DNA from: Ga0077548 sp035440445
Lineage (GTDB): Bacteria; Pseudomonadota; Alphaproteobacteria; Rhizobiales; Xanthobacteraceae
Reading direction: 5' to 3'
Length of the DNA: 64,000 nt
Assembly (NCBI GenBank): GCA_035440445.1
Contig: DAORMJ010000011.1
Location: 1-64,000, forward strand
Shown here: piece by piece, positions 31,820-40,397 of the stretch
Layout: each line of letters starts with the position of its first letter
How positions within the stretch are numbered: the first letter of the stretch is position 1
Notes under the pieces: model-generated
Database searches by the model: none
What the model was told of the DNA's origin: nothing
Seen by the model: only the letters and a program-made list of their open reading frames with translations
Program-made: the position numbers and the translations under genes

Positions 31820-32776
31820 TCAGCGGTCGCGCAGGTCGCCCGGGCTTTGGCCGTAGGTCGCGCGGAACACGCGGTGGAAGGTGGCGAGGCTATTCCAGCC
31901 GCAGGAATAGGCGACGTCGGTCACCGGCCGTTCCGGAAACTGCAAGAGCATGGCCCGCGCCTGCTCGAGCCGGGTCGCGCGGAGATAGCCAGCGAACGTG
32001 GTGCCGGTCGGCTCGAACAAGAGATGCAACTGGCGAACGGAAATGCCGAGCGCCGCCGCTGTTCGGGTGGCGGAAAGATCGCCACGTCGCGAGTGCTTGT
32101 CGATATGCCGGCGGGCGGCAGAAAGCATGGCCTCCCGGGTTGCCGTCCGGCCTTCTTCGGAGCGGCGATCACTCTGACCACGAGCGATCAGCGCGAGTTG
32201 CACAAGCGTCCGCACGGTAAGTTCGGCGGAAGCAGCGTCGAGCTTCGGTGCCTCGCGTGCGAAAGAAGTGAATAGGTCGGCTAAAAGCGCGTTCGGGCCG
32301 TGTTCGCGCGCGAGCGGTGCCGCCCACAAGTCGCTTTCCCGGCTCACCCAGTGCCGGCATTCGGACAGCGGCACTTTCAGGATGCGCAGGTGAAAGCCTT
32401 TTCGCCCGTCGGGTCGGGTCGCGTAGGGGAGGTCGGTGTAGTTGGTGGCGATGTCTCCGGCGGAAACGACGAACTCGCGGCCGCCCGCGCGAAACCAGCT
32501 GCCGCCGTCGAGCTGCTGGTAGATGCAGAGGCTGTCGCCGGGCGTTCGCGAAATATCGCTCTCGCTCCGCTCCACGCCGTAGGACGATGAATGCATCTCG
32601 ACCAGCGAAGCGCTGCCGAGCCTGATCGCGGTCATGTTGCCATGGAAGTCGAGCCGCTCCGCGCGGTCGAGTTCAACCGTGACCCCGAAAATATTGCGCG
32701 CCCGCACTTCGCGCCAATGGGCGAAGCGCTGCGCGGGCGGCAGTTCGTCGGTGGAAACCTGCGTCACGAGGGCCAT
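31820..32776 (-). CDS. AraC family transcriptional regulator
   Basis: The 318-residue product has an AraC-binding-like N-domain (about residues 1-185) and a C-terminal AraC/XylS double helix-turn-helix (about 215-315) with AAALGISVRQLHLLF and DVAYSCGWNSLATFHRVFR. It lies downstream of lldD on the same strand and could regulate hydroxy-acid use, although this is positional inference. The start at 32776 (MALVTQVS) was preferred over the ATG 12 bases upstream. Confidence 0.9.
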   Translation of the reverse strand: MALVTQVSTDELPPAQRFAHWREVRARNIFGVTVELDRAERLDFHGNMTAIRLGSASLVEMHSSSYGVERSESDISRTPGDSLCIYQQLDGGSWFRAGGREFVVSAGDIATNYTDLPYATRPDGRKGFHLRILKVPLSECRHWVSRESDLWAAPLAREHGPNALLADLFTSFAREAPKLDAASAELTVRTLVQLALIARGQSDRRSEEGRTATREAMLSAARRHIDKHSRRGDLSATRTAAALGISVRQLHLLFEPTGTTFAGYLRATRLEQARAMLLQFPERPVTDVAYSCGWNSLATFHRVFRATYGQSPGDLRDR

Positions 32777-32911
32777 GGCCCACCCCAAAATTTCCCGCGG
32801 AGCTTAGCAGAGCTCCCGCGCGATGGCGTGGACAATCGCAGGCGACGTTCCTGCATTTTTGCAGGCGTGGATCGGCAGCAAAGGGCCGCTCCCGGCCGGA
32901 AAGCCAGCCGC

Positions 32912-34048
32912 CTATTCCGCAAGCACCCGCTTGTCGATTTCCTTGATCGAATTCACGCCGCAGAGCGCCATCGACATGTCGAGCTCCTTGCGGATGCATT
33001 CGATCGCGGTCTTCACGCCTTCCTGTCCGCCTGCGCCGAGCCCGTAAACGAAGGCGCGGCCGATCAAGGCGCCTTTCGCGCCGAGCGCCAGCGCGCGCAT
33101 GAGGTCCTGTCCGCTGCGGATACCGCCGTCGAACAGGACTTCGGTTCTGTGGCCGACCGCGTCCACGATCTTCGGCAGTGCGGAGATCGAGGAAGGCGCG
33201 CCGTCAAGCTGGCGGCCGCCATGGTTGGAAACCACGATGCCGTCCGCGCCGTGTTCGAGCGCGAGCCTGGCATCCGAGGTTTCCATGATGCCCTTGATGA
33301 TGAGCTTGCCCTTCCAGAGATTGCGGATCCACTTCACGTCTTCCCAGTTCAGCGCCGGGTCGAACTGTTCGGCCGTCCATGCGCCGAGCGAGCCGGTATC
33401 GGTCAGGCCCTTCACGTGGCCGACGAGATTGCCGAAGCTGCGGCGCTTGGTGCCGAGAATTTTGAGCGCCCATCCCGGCTTGGTCATGATGTCGACGATG
33501 TTCGCGAACTTCATCTTCGGCGGCACCGAAAGGCCGTTCTTGATGTCGCGATGACGCTGCGCGAGAATTTGCAGATCGACCGTGAGCACGAGTGCCGAAC
33601 ATTTAGCGGCGGCCGCCCGCGCGATCAGGTTGCGGATGAATTCGCGGTCTTTCATCACGTAGAGCTGGAACCAGAACGGCTTGTTCGTTTCCGTCGCGAC
33701 GTCTTCGATCGAGCAGACCGACATGGTCGAGAGCGTGAAGGGGATACCGGCTTCGGCCGCCGCGCGCGCGGCAAGGATCTCGCCATTGGCATGCTGCATG
33801 CCGCAAAGCCCGATCGGGGCCAGCACCAGCGGAATGTTCACTTCCTTGTCGGCGATCGTGGTCTTGGTGTCGCGCTTGGAGACGTCGGTGAGCACTTTCT
33901 GCTTGAGGCGGATTTTCTGCAAATCTTCCCGGTTCCAGCGCAGCGTCTGCTCGGAATAGGAGCCGCTTTCCGCATAATCGAAGAACATCTTCGGAACGCG
34001 ATTGCGCGCGATATTGCGAAGGTCTTCGACACAGGTGATGGTTTGCAT
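32912..34048 (-). CDS. lldD: FMN-dependent L-lactate dehydrogenase / alpha-hydroxy-acid oxidase family
   Basis: The 378-residue membrane-associated flavoprotein oxidises L-lactate to pyruvate. It shows the TIM-barrel family marks: FFDYAESGS near residue 22, PIGLCGMQHANGE near 80, WFQLYV near 125, and the active-site stretch SNHGGRQLDG, which carries the catalytic His and the substrate-binding Arg. Related enzymes oxidise glycolate or mandelate. It is divergent from lutABC, a separate lactate oxidation system, which strengthens the lactate assignment. Confidence 0.92.
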   Translation of the reverse strand: MQTITCVEDLRNIARNRVPKMFFDYAESGSYSEQTLRWNREDLQKIRLKQKVLTDVSKRDTKTTIADKEVNIPLVLAPIGLCGMQHANGEILAARAAAEAGIPFTLSTMSVCSIEDVATETNKPFWFQLYVMKDREFIRNLIARAAAAKCSALVLTVDLQILAQRHRDIKNGLSVPPKMKFANIVDIMTKPGWALKILGTKRRSFGNLVGHVKGLTDTGSLGAWTAEQFDPALNWEDVKWIRNLWKGKLIIKGIMETSDARLALEHGADGIVVSNHGGRQLDGAPSSISALPKIVDAVGHRTEVLFDGGIRSGQDLMRALALGAKGALIGRAFVYGLGAGGQEGVKTAIECIRKELDMSMALCGVNSIKEIDKRVLAE

Positions 34049-34136
34049 GGTGCGGCCCCGTAACGTTTAATGCAGCGAGCGCGACTGATAGCACTTTTCC
34101 CGAATCCTGCCAGCGCTTGCAGTGCACAACCCCGCC

Positions 34137-34922
34137 ATGCCCGATCGCGTGCCCGATGCAGTCAATCAAGAGCAAATGCGCGTCGGGCTTTTCGCGACCT
34201 GCCTCGTCGATCTGATCCGGCCGCGCGTCGGCTTTGCCGCGGCGAAATTGCTGGAGGACGCCGGCTGCATCGTGGAGGTGCCCTCGCAGACCTGCTGCGG
34301 GCAGCCCGCGTTCAACGCCGGCGACCGCAATACGGCGCGCGCGCTTGCGAAGCAGGCAATCGAGACCTTCGAGACGTACAGGTATGTCGTGCTGCCTTCA
34401 GGCTCCTGCGCGGGGCAGGTTGTGGTTCATTATTCTGAGCTGTTTGCGGGTGACGCGATCTGGGAACCGCGTGCGCGGGCGCTTGCGGCCAAGACCTTCG
34501 AGCTCACCGTCTTTCTTCACGACGTGCTAAGGGTTGCACCGGCAGCGCGTTATGATGGTGCCGTCACCTATCACGACTCCTGCTCGGGATTACGCGAACT
34601 CGGCATCCGGCAACAGCCGCGGAAATTGCTGGCGGCGGTCGAGGGACTGAGCCTGATCGAGATGAAGGATGCCGATGTCTGCTGCGGCTTCGGCGGCACT
34701 TTCTGCGTCAAATATCCGGACGTCTCGAACAAGATCGTGACGAAGAAGACCGCGAACATCGCTGCAACCGGCGCAGGCACCTTGCTTGCGGGCGATCTCG
34801 GCTGCCTCATGAACATGGCGGGCAAACTTTCGCGCGAAGGCAGTCCGGTCAAAGTGCGGCATGTCGCCGAAGTGCTCGCCGGCATGGGCGAGGAACCCGC
34901 GATCGGTGAGCCGGAGCGATGA
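34137..34922 (+). CDS. lutA: Lactate utilisation protein A, Fe-S oxidoreductase subunit
   Basis: The 261-residue product has the two CCG domains of LutA/LldE/GlcF-type proteins: QTCCGQPAFNAG near residue 50 and DVCCGFGGTFCVKYPD near 190, with SGSCAGQVV and HDSCSGLRELG. These Cys-rich motifs bind a noncubane [4Fe-4S] cluster or flavin-linked electron sites. The start is uncertain: 34137 was taken, while an ATG at 34176 (MRVGLFATC) would match the usual family start. It overlaps lutB by 4 bases. Confidence 0.9.
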   Translation: MPDRVPDAVNQEQMRVGLFATCLVDLIRPRVGFAAAKLLEDAGCIVEVPSQTCCGQPAFNAGDRNTARALAKQAIETFETYRYVVLPSGSCAGQVVVHYSELFAGDAIWEPRARALAAKTFELTVFLHDVLRVAPAARYDGAVTYHDSCSGLRELGIRQQPRKLLAAVEGLSLIEMKDADVCCGFGGTFCVKYPDVSNKIVTKKTANIAATGAGTLLAGDLGCLMNMAGKLSREGSPVKVRHVAEVLAGMGEEPAIGEPER

Positions 34923-36343
34923 CGCAACCCGTCAACTCACCGCAGTTCAACGCCCGCGCGAAGCGGGCGCTGGAAGACGTTTCCTTGCAGAAGGCGCTTT
35001 CGCGCTTTGAGACCGGCTTCATCGAGCGCCGCCGCGCGGCCGTGGCACGGCTTCCGGAATATGACGCGCTAAGGGACAGCGCGCGCGACCTGAAAGACCA
35101 CATCCTCGGGCATCTCGATCTCTATCTCGAAGCCTATGAGAAGAACGTGACTGCGTCCGGCGGCCACGTGCATTTCGCGGCGACCGCCGAAGAGGCAAAC
35201 GAGATCATTCTCGGCATCTGCAGGCGTCTCGACGCAAAGACGGTCGCCAAGGGCAAGTCGATGATCTCGGAGGAGACCGGGCTCAACGAATATCTCGAAG
35301 CCAACGGCATTCATCCGGTCGAGACCGATCTTGGCGAATACATCATCCAGTTGCGGGGCGAGACGCCCTCGCACCTGATCTCGCCGGCACTCCATGTGAC
35401 GCGCGAGCAGGTGGAAGCCGATTTCCGCCGCGTGCATACGGACCTGCCGCCGGGGCGCAATCTGGACGAGCCGGCGTCGCTCCTCGCCGAAGCCCGCGCC
35501 ATGCTGCGCGACACCTTCCTCAAGGTCGATGTCGGGATCACCGGCGCGAATTTTCTCGTCGCCGAGACCGGCTCCTCGATCATCGTGACCAATGAAGGCA
35601 ATGGCGACCTCACCCAGACGCTTGCGAAAGCCCATGTCGTGATTTCGAGCATCGAGAAGGTGGTGCCGACCCTCGAAGACGCGACGCTGTTTCTGCGGCT
35701 GCTGGCGCGTTCCGGCTCCGGCACGGAGCTGACTGCCTATACGACGTTCTCCACCGGGCCGCGGCGGCCCGGCGATCCCGACGGGCCGGAGGAATATCAT
35801 GTGGTGCTCCTGGACAATGGCCGCTCCGGCATGCTCGGCGGCAGTTTTCAGGAAATGCTCCGCTGCATCCGCTGTTCGGCCTGCCTGAACCATTGTCCGG
35901 TGTTTCATGCGGTCGGCGGCCATACTTACGGCTGGGTCTATTCGGGGCCGATGGGTGCGGTGCTGACGCCTTCGCTCGTGGGGGTGGAGAAGGGCGGCAA
36001 GCTCCCGAACGCATCCACCTTCTGCGGCCGCTGCGAGGAAGTGTGCCCGGTTCGCATCCCGCTGCCGAAGCTGATGCGGAACTGGCGCGAGCGTGAATTC
36101 GAGCGGCACCTGCAACCTGCGACTGCGCGCTACGGGCTTGGTCTGTGGGCGGCCTTCGCACGGCGGCCGGCGCTCTATCGCTTCGCGAGCAGCATGGCCA
36201 TGCGCGTGCTCGGCTGGTTCGGTGGCAAGGGACGTTTGCCCGCGCTGCCCTTTACCGGCGGCTGGACCCGGCATCGCGACTTTCCTGCGCCGCAAGGAAA
36301 GACCTTTCAGGCGCTTTGGAACAAGCGAAAGGCCGCGCGATGA
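34919..36343 (+). CDS. lutB: Lactate utilisation protein B, iron-sulfur protein
   Basis: The 474-residue product has the DUF162-type domain (about residues 70-300, with TGANFLVAETGSSIIVTNEGNGD) and a ferredoxin domain with CIRCSACLNHCPVF and CGRCEEVCPVRIPL for two [4Fe-4S] clusters. LutB passes electrons from lactate oxidation towards quinone. The ATG overlaps the lutA stop (ATGA), showing translational coupling, and the stop overlaps the lutC start. Confidence 0.95.
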   Translation: MTQPVNSPQFNARAKRALEDVSLQKALSRFETGFIERRRAAVARLPEYDALRDSARDLKDHILGHLDLYLEAYEKNVTASGGHVHFAATAEEANEIILGICRRLDAKTVAKGKSMISEETGLNEYLEANGIHPVETDLGEYIIQLRGETPSHLISPALHVTREQVEADFRRVHTDLPPGRNLDEPASLLAEARAMLRDTFLKVDVGITGANFLVAETGSSIIVTNEGNGDLTQTLAKAHVVISSIEKVVPTLEDATLFLRLLARSGSGTELTAYTTFSTGPRRPGDPDGPEEYHVVLLDNGRSGMLGGSFQEMLRCIRCSACLNHCPVFHAVGGHTYGWVYSGPMGAVLTPSLVGVEKGGKLPNASTFCGRCEEVCPVRIPLPKLMRNWREREFERHLQPATARYGLGLWAAFARRPALYRFASSMAMRVLGWFGGKGRLPALPFTGGWTRHRDFPAPQGKTFQALWNKRKAAR

Positions 36344-37020
36344 AGGGCAGGGACGCCGTCTTCGCAACCATCCGCAAGTCGTTGGCGGTCTCGGACGACG
36401 ACCGGCTGCGCCGGGAAACGGTCGAAGCGAGGCTTGGCAAGCACCCGCGCAACCTCGTTCCTTCGCGCGGGCAAAAGCCTGCTGGCGAAAGGCTGGAGCT
36501 CTTCAAGCAGATGCTCGACATGGCGAAGGCAAGCTGCACGATCCTCGGCGGGCACGAGGAGATACCGGCCGAAGTCGCGGCCTATCTGCGGGCGCGGAAC
36601 CTGCCGCATGCAATTCGCCACGGCGAAGATGCGCGCCTTGCGCTCATTCCCTGGGCAAGGGAAGCGGCACTCGAAGTGACGAAGGGTGCCTCCGACGGCA
36701 AGCAGTTCGCATCGGTGTCCTATGCCTTCGGTGGCGTCGCCGAAACGGGTACGCTCGTGATGTTGTCGGGTGCCGATAATCCAACCACGCTCAACTTTCT
36801 TCCCGATCACCATCTTGTCGTCATTGACGAACGGGACATTGCAGGCGATTACGAATCTGTCTGGGATCGAATCCGCGAGCGCTTCGGCGAACTGAAGATG
36901 CCTCGCGTCGTAAACTGGATAACCGGACCGTCGCGGTCGGGCGATATCGAGCAGACGCATCTGCTTGGCGCGCATGGCCCTCGTAGCTTGCATGTCTTGA
37001 TAGTGAGACGGCCCGGGTAG
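36340..37020 (+). CDS. lutC: Lactate utilisation protein C
   Basis: The 226-residue product is the third part of the LutABC complex. It has the DUF162 pattern with SYAFGGVAETGTLVMLSGADNP, then LNFLPDHHLVVIDERDI, ending in THLLGAHGPRSLHVLIV. The start at 36340 (MKGRDAVFATIRKSL) overlaps the lutB stop in ATGA and gives the family N-terminus; the frame is open further upstream only as overlap. The three genes form one coupled unit. Confidence 0.93.
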   Translation: MKGRDAVFATIRKSLAVSDDDRLRRETVEARLGKHPRNLVPSRGQKPAGERLELFKQMLDMAKASCTILGGHEEIPAEVAAYLRARNLPHAIRHGEDARLALIPWAREAALEVTKGASDGKQFASVSYAFGGVAETGTLVMLSGADNPTTLNFLPDHHLVVIDERDIAGDYESVWDRIRERFGELKMPRVVNWITGPSRSGDIEQTHLLGAHGPRSLHVLIVRRPG

Positions 37021-37087
37021 TGAAGCGTTCCTGAATTTCACCGCGGCTCGCCGAGCCGCGAAAACGGCGGATAAACAGAGGTCAGTC

Positions 37088-37429
37088 ATGGCAAAGAAAT
37101 CGAAGAAGAAAGCAAAGAAGGCCGCGGCCAAGAGAGCCAAAGCTCCGAAGAAGGCCGCCAAGAAGGCGAAGAAGGCGGTAGCGAAGAAGACGGTCGCGAA
37201 GAAGGCCAAAAAGGCCGCCGCCAAGAAGACCGCCAAGAAAACTGCAAAGAAAGCCGCGAAGGCCGCCCCGAGTGCTGCGCCGAAAGCAGCCCCCAAGAAG
37301 CGCAAGGCCAAGAAGATGACCGAGAAGCAGGTCGACAAGGCGCTCAAAGACACCTTCCCGGCGTCCGATCCGCTTCCGGTAACGCCGCAGCCGGCACCGA
37401 AGCCCTGGTCGCCGTTCGGCTCGAACTAA
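37088..37429 (+). CDS. Histone H1-like Lys/Ala-rich small protein
   Basis: The 113-residue product is about two thirds AK-type repeats (KKAAKKAKKAVAKK) with no acidic residue until the C-terminal part. It then has a conserved-looking tail, TEKQVDKALKDTFPASDPLP. The VDxALxDTFPASDP motif recurs in small stress-associated proteins of alphaproteobacteria. The basic part resembles HC2/AlgP-type nucleoid proteins, which suggests DNA or RNA binding. It lies between lutC and glcD, with its own ribosome site and a terminator. Compare the tail of malate synthase at 43690. Confidence 0.85.
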   Translation: MAKKSKKKAKKAAAKRAKAPKKAAKKAKKAVAKKTVAKKAKKAAAKKTAKKTAKKAAKAAPSAAPKAAPKKRKAKKMTEKQVDKALKDTFPASDPLPVTPQPAPKPWSPFGSN

Positions 37430-37470
37430 GCGCGGGTCCTGCGCGCTAACGCGCAGCATGAATGAGACGC

Positions 37471-37509
37471 GAAGCCGGCCCATGCCATCGGGCCGGCTTT
37501 CGTTTTTTC
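37471..37509 (+). terminator. Rho-independent terminator after the histone-like gene
   Basis: AAGCCGGCCC and GGGCCGGCTT pair around ATGCCATC, followed by a T run at 37503-37509. It separates the gene from glcD. Confidence 0.88.
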
Positions 37510-37597
37510 AGGTTTTGCTTTTTCTGACCTTTGGAACGGTTCTGATATAACCTCACGATAGCGCCCGGCTCAGAGGCGTGTTTTTGAGGAACCGCCG

Positions 37598-39088
37598 ATG
37601 GTCGCAATGCCTGCTCCCGATCGCTCCGTGCTGGATCGCCGCGAAAGCATCGTCGCGGCCTTGCGCGCGATCGTGCCGGGCGAGGGCGTGATCGCGAGCG
37701 ATGTCGCGATGCGGCCATATGAGTCCGACGGGCTGACCGCCTATCGGCAGTTGCCCATGGTGGTGGTGCTCCCGGAGACGACCGCGCAGGTCTCGCAGAT
37801 TCTTCGCTATTGCTACGAAAACGGCATCAAGGTCGTGCCGCGTGGCGCCGGCACCTCGCTGTCGGGCGGTTCGCTGCCGCTTGAGGATGGCGTGCTCCTC
37901 GGCATGGGCAAGTTCAACAAGATCCTCGACATCGACTTTCCGAACCGCGCGGTGGTGGCCCAGCCCGGCGTCACCAACCTCGGCATCACAAAGGCGGTCG
38001 AAGGCCAGGGCTTCTATTACGCACCGGACCCGTCCTCGCAGATCGCCTGCACCATCGGCGGCAATGTCGGCGAGAACTCGGGCGGCGTGCATTGCCTGAA
38101 ATACGGGCTCACCACGAATAACGTGCTTGGCGTCGAGATGGTGCTGATCACCGGCGAGGTGGTCCGCTTCGGCGGCAAGCATCTCGATGCCGAGGGCTAT
38201 GATTTCCTGAGCCTCATCATCGGCTCGGAGGGGCTCCTCGGCGTTGTCACCGAGGTGACCGTCCGCATTCTCAAAAAACCGGAGACGGCGCGCGCGCTGC
38301 TGGTCGGCTTCCCGACTTCCGAAGCGGCCGGCGATTGCGTGGCGAAGATCATCGGCGAGGGCATCATCCCGGGTGGCATGGAGATGATGGACCGGCCCGC
38401 GATCGCGGCAGCGGAAGCATTCGTGAATGCGGGCTACCCGCTCGACGTCGAGGCGCTCCTGATCGTCGAACTCGATGGCCCGGAAGCCGAATGCCACCAC
38501 TTGATGGAGCGGGTCTCGGCGATTGCCAAGGATTGCGGCGCGGTCACCTTGCGCGTCTCCACGAGCGAGGAGGAGCGGCTGAAATTCTGGGCGGGGCGCA
38601 AGGCGGCGTTTCCCGCGGTCGGCCGCATCTCGCCGGACTACTATTGCATGGACGGCACCATCCCGCGTGCCAAGCTGCCGCTCGTCCTGTCGCGCATGCG
38701 CGAACTCTCCGAGAAATACGGGCTGCTGGTCGCCAACGTCTTCCACGCCGGCGACGGCAACCTGCATCCGCTCATTCTTTACGATGCGAACAAGGAAGGC
38801 GAACTGCATCGCGCCGAAAGTTTCGGCAACGACATCCTGCGCCTTTGCGTCGAGGTCGGCGGCGTGCTGACCGGCGAGCATGGTGTCGGCGTCGAGAAGC
38901 GCGATTTGATGCCCGAGATGTTCAACAAGATCGACCTCGACCAGCAGCTTCGCGTCAAATGCGCCTTCGACGACAAGGGTCTCCTGAATCCGGGCAAGGT
39001 TTTCCCCGAATTGCACCGCTGCGCCGAAATGGGCCGCATGCATGTCCATGGCGGCAAGACCGCGTTTCCGGATTTGCCGCGGTTTTAA
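37598..39088 (+). CDS. glcD: Glycolate oxidase subunit GlcD, FAD-linked
   Basis: The 496-residue flavin subunit oxidises glycolate to glyoxylate. It has the FAD_binding_4 domain with PRGAGTSLSGGSLPLEDG and GGNVGENSGGVHCLKYG. The FAD-oxidase C-domain has DPEC-type acidic strand motifs, HAGDGNLHP and GEHGVGVEKRDLM. The next gene begins directly after it. D-lactate dehydrogenases share this fold, but glcE and glcF in series make glycolate the better substrate. Confidence 0.95.
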   Translation: MVAMPAPDRSVLDRRESIVAALRAIVPGEGVIASDVAMRPYESDGLTAYRQLPMVVVLPETTAQVSQILRYCYENGIKVVPRGAGTSLSGGSLPLEDGVLLGMGKFNKILDIDFPNRAVVAQPGVTNLGITKAVEGQGFYYAPDPSSQIACTIGGNVGENSGGVHCLKYGLTTNNVLGVEMVLITGEVVRFGGKHLDAEGYDFLSLIIGSEGLLGVVTEVTVRILKKPETARALLVGFPTSEAAGDCVAKIIGEGIIPGGMEMMDRPAIAAAEAFVNAGYPLDVEALLIVELDGPEAECHHLMERVSAIAKDCGAVTLRVSTSEEERLKFWAGRKAAFPAVGRISPDYYCMDGTIPRAKLPLVLSRMRELSEKYGLLVANVFHAGDGNLHPLILYDANKEGELHRAESFGNDILRLCVEVGGVLTGEHGVGVEKRDLMPEMFNKIDLDQQLRVKCAFDDKGLLNPGKVFPELHRCAEMGRMHVHGGKTAFPDLPRF

Positions 39089-39089
39089 A

Positions 39090-40232
39090 ATGCAGGACAT
39101 CCTCAAACCTCGCGACGCTAATGACGTCGCCGAAGCGATCGCGTCCGCAAACGAAAGCGGAAAGCGGCTTGAAGTGGCCGGGCATGGTTCGAAACGCGAA
39201 CTTGGCCGCGCGACCCAGACGGACGCCACGCTCGAGCTTTCCGCGATCTCCGGCATCACGCTCTACGAACCGGAAGAACTTGTGCTTTCCGCGCGCGCCG
39301 CGACCCCGATCGCCGAAATCGAGAAAGCGCTCGAGGCGCGCAAGCAGGAACTGTCCTTCGAGCCGATGGATTACGGTCCGCTCCTGAACAAGACGCCGGG
39401 TGCTGGCACCATCGGTGGTGCTGTAGCCTGCGGCCTTTCGGGGCCGCGCCGGATCAAGGCCGGTGCCGCGCGCGATTTCATGCTCGGCGTCAATGCTGTG
39501 TCGGGACGCGGCGAACAGTTCAAGGCCGGGGGCCGCGTCGTGAAGAACGTCACCGGTTACGATCTGCCGCGTCTCTTCGCTGGCTCTTGGGGCACGCTCG
39601 CGGTGATGACCGACATCACGCTCAAAGTGCTGCCGCGCGCCGAAGATTGTGCGACCGTGCTTCTCTTCGGCGCGAGCGACGCCCGCGCGAACGAGGCCAT
39701 GGCAGCCGCGATGGGATCTTCCTGCGAGGTTTCCGCCGCCGCGCACCTTCCGCAAGCGTTGGCCGTCTCGATCGAGGCGCTCCGCGCGCCCGGCAAAAGC
39801 GTGACCGCGCTGAGGCTCGAAGGCGTTCCGCAATCCGTCGCCTATCGCCGGACCAAGCTCGAAGAACTGCTGAAGCCATTCGGCGAGCTTGGCGCGCTCG
39901 ATGCCGGAGCCTCGCGCGCGTTCTGGAAGAGTATTCGCGATGTCAGGCCTTTCGCCGACGGGAGCGAGCGCGCGGTCTGGAAACTCTCCACCACGCCTTC
40001 ACTCGCTCCTGCGATCGCCGCCGGCATCAATGCCTCGGTAGGCGCGCAGTATTTTTATGACTGGGCAGGCGGGCTTCTCTGGCTCGAAATGCCGAACGAG
40101 AAGCCACAGGCCGGCGCGGTGCGGACGGCCCTTGCGGGCCGCGGTCACGCGACCCTGATCCGGGCTTCCGCGGCGGCGCGCGCGGCAGCCGACATATTGC
40201 CCTCGCAATCGCGGATGACGCATTCAATGTGA
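39090..40232 (+). CDS. glcE: Glycolate oxidase subunit GlcE, C-terminus out of frame
   Basis: The 380-residue FAD-binding subunit has KRLEVAGHGSKRELG near the start and PGAGTIGGAVACGLSGPRR with VVKNVTGYDLPRLFAGSWG in the middle. The frame ends MTHSM at 40232. The usual GlcE C-terminus is found in another frame just downstream: SKRLKDSFDPKGVLNPGRM, ending at about 40323. A shift at about 40219-40232 would join the two. This could be a sequencing error or a recent lesion. The start is 39090, 2 bases after glcD. Confidence 0.88.
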   Translation: MQDILKPRDANDVAEAIASANESGKRLEVAGHGSKRELGRATQTDATLELSAISGITLYEPEELVLSARAATPIAEIEKALEARKQELSFEPMDYGPLLNKTPGAGTIGGAVACGLSGPRRIKAGAARDFMLGVNAVSGRGEQFKAGGRVVKNVTGYDLPRLFAGSWGTLAVMTDITLKVLPRAEDCATVLLFGASDARANEAMAAAMGSSCEVSAAAHLPQALAVSIEALRAPGKSVTALRLEGVPQSVAYRRTKLEELLKPFGELGALDAGASRAFWKSIRDVRPFADGSERAVWKLSTTPSLAPAIAAGINASVGAQYFYDWAGGLLWLEMPNEKPQAGAVRTALAGRGHATLIRASAAARAAADILPSQSRMTHSM

Positions 40233-40323
40233 TCCAGTGCGCGGCGCAGTCTCGAAGCGCCTGAAAGACAGCTTCGACCCCAAGGGCGTGCTGAACCCCG
40301 GCCGCATGTATGCAGAAAGCTGA
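40233..40323 (+). pseudogene. Out-of-frame C-terminal end of glcE
   Basis: In the frame beginning near 40219, this stretch encodes VSKRLKDSFDPKGVLNPGRM followed by YAES and a stop. It is the family C-terminus of GlcE displaced by one frame, so it belongs to the preceding gene if the frame is restored. Confidence 0.75.
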
Positions 40324-40397
40324 CAGCTCCGGGCGGAACGAAGACGCCTGATCCGCATTAGGTTGGATTAGTATCTTCGTACCGCCGGGAGCGGTGC

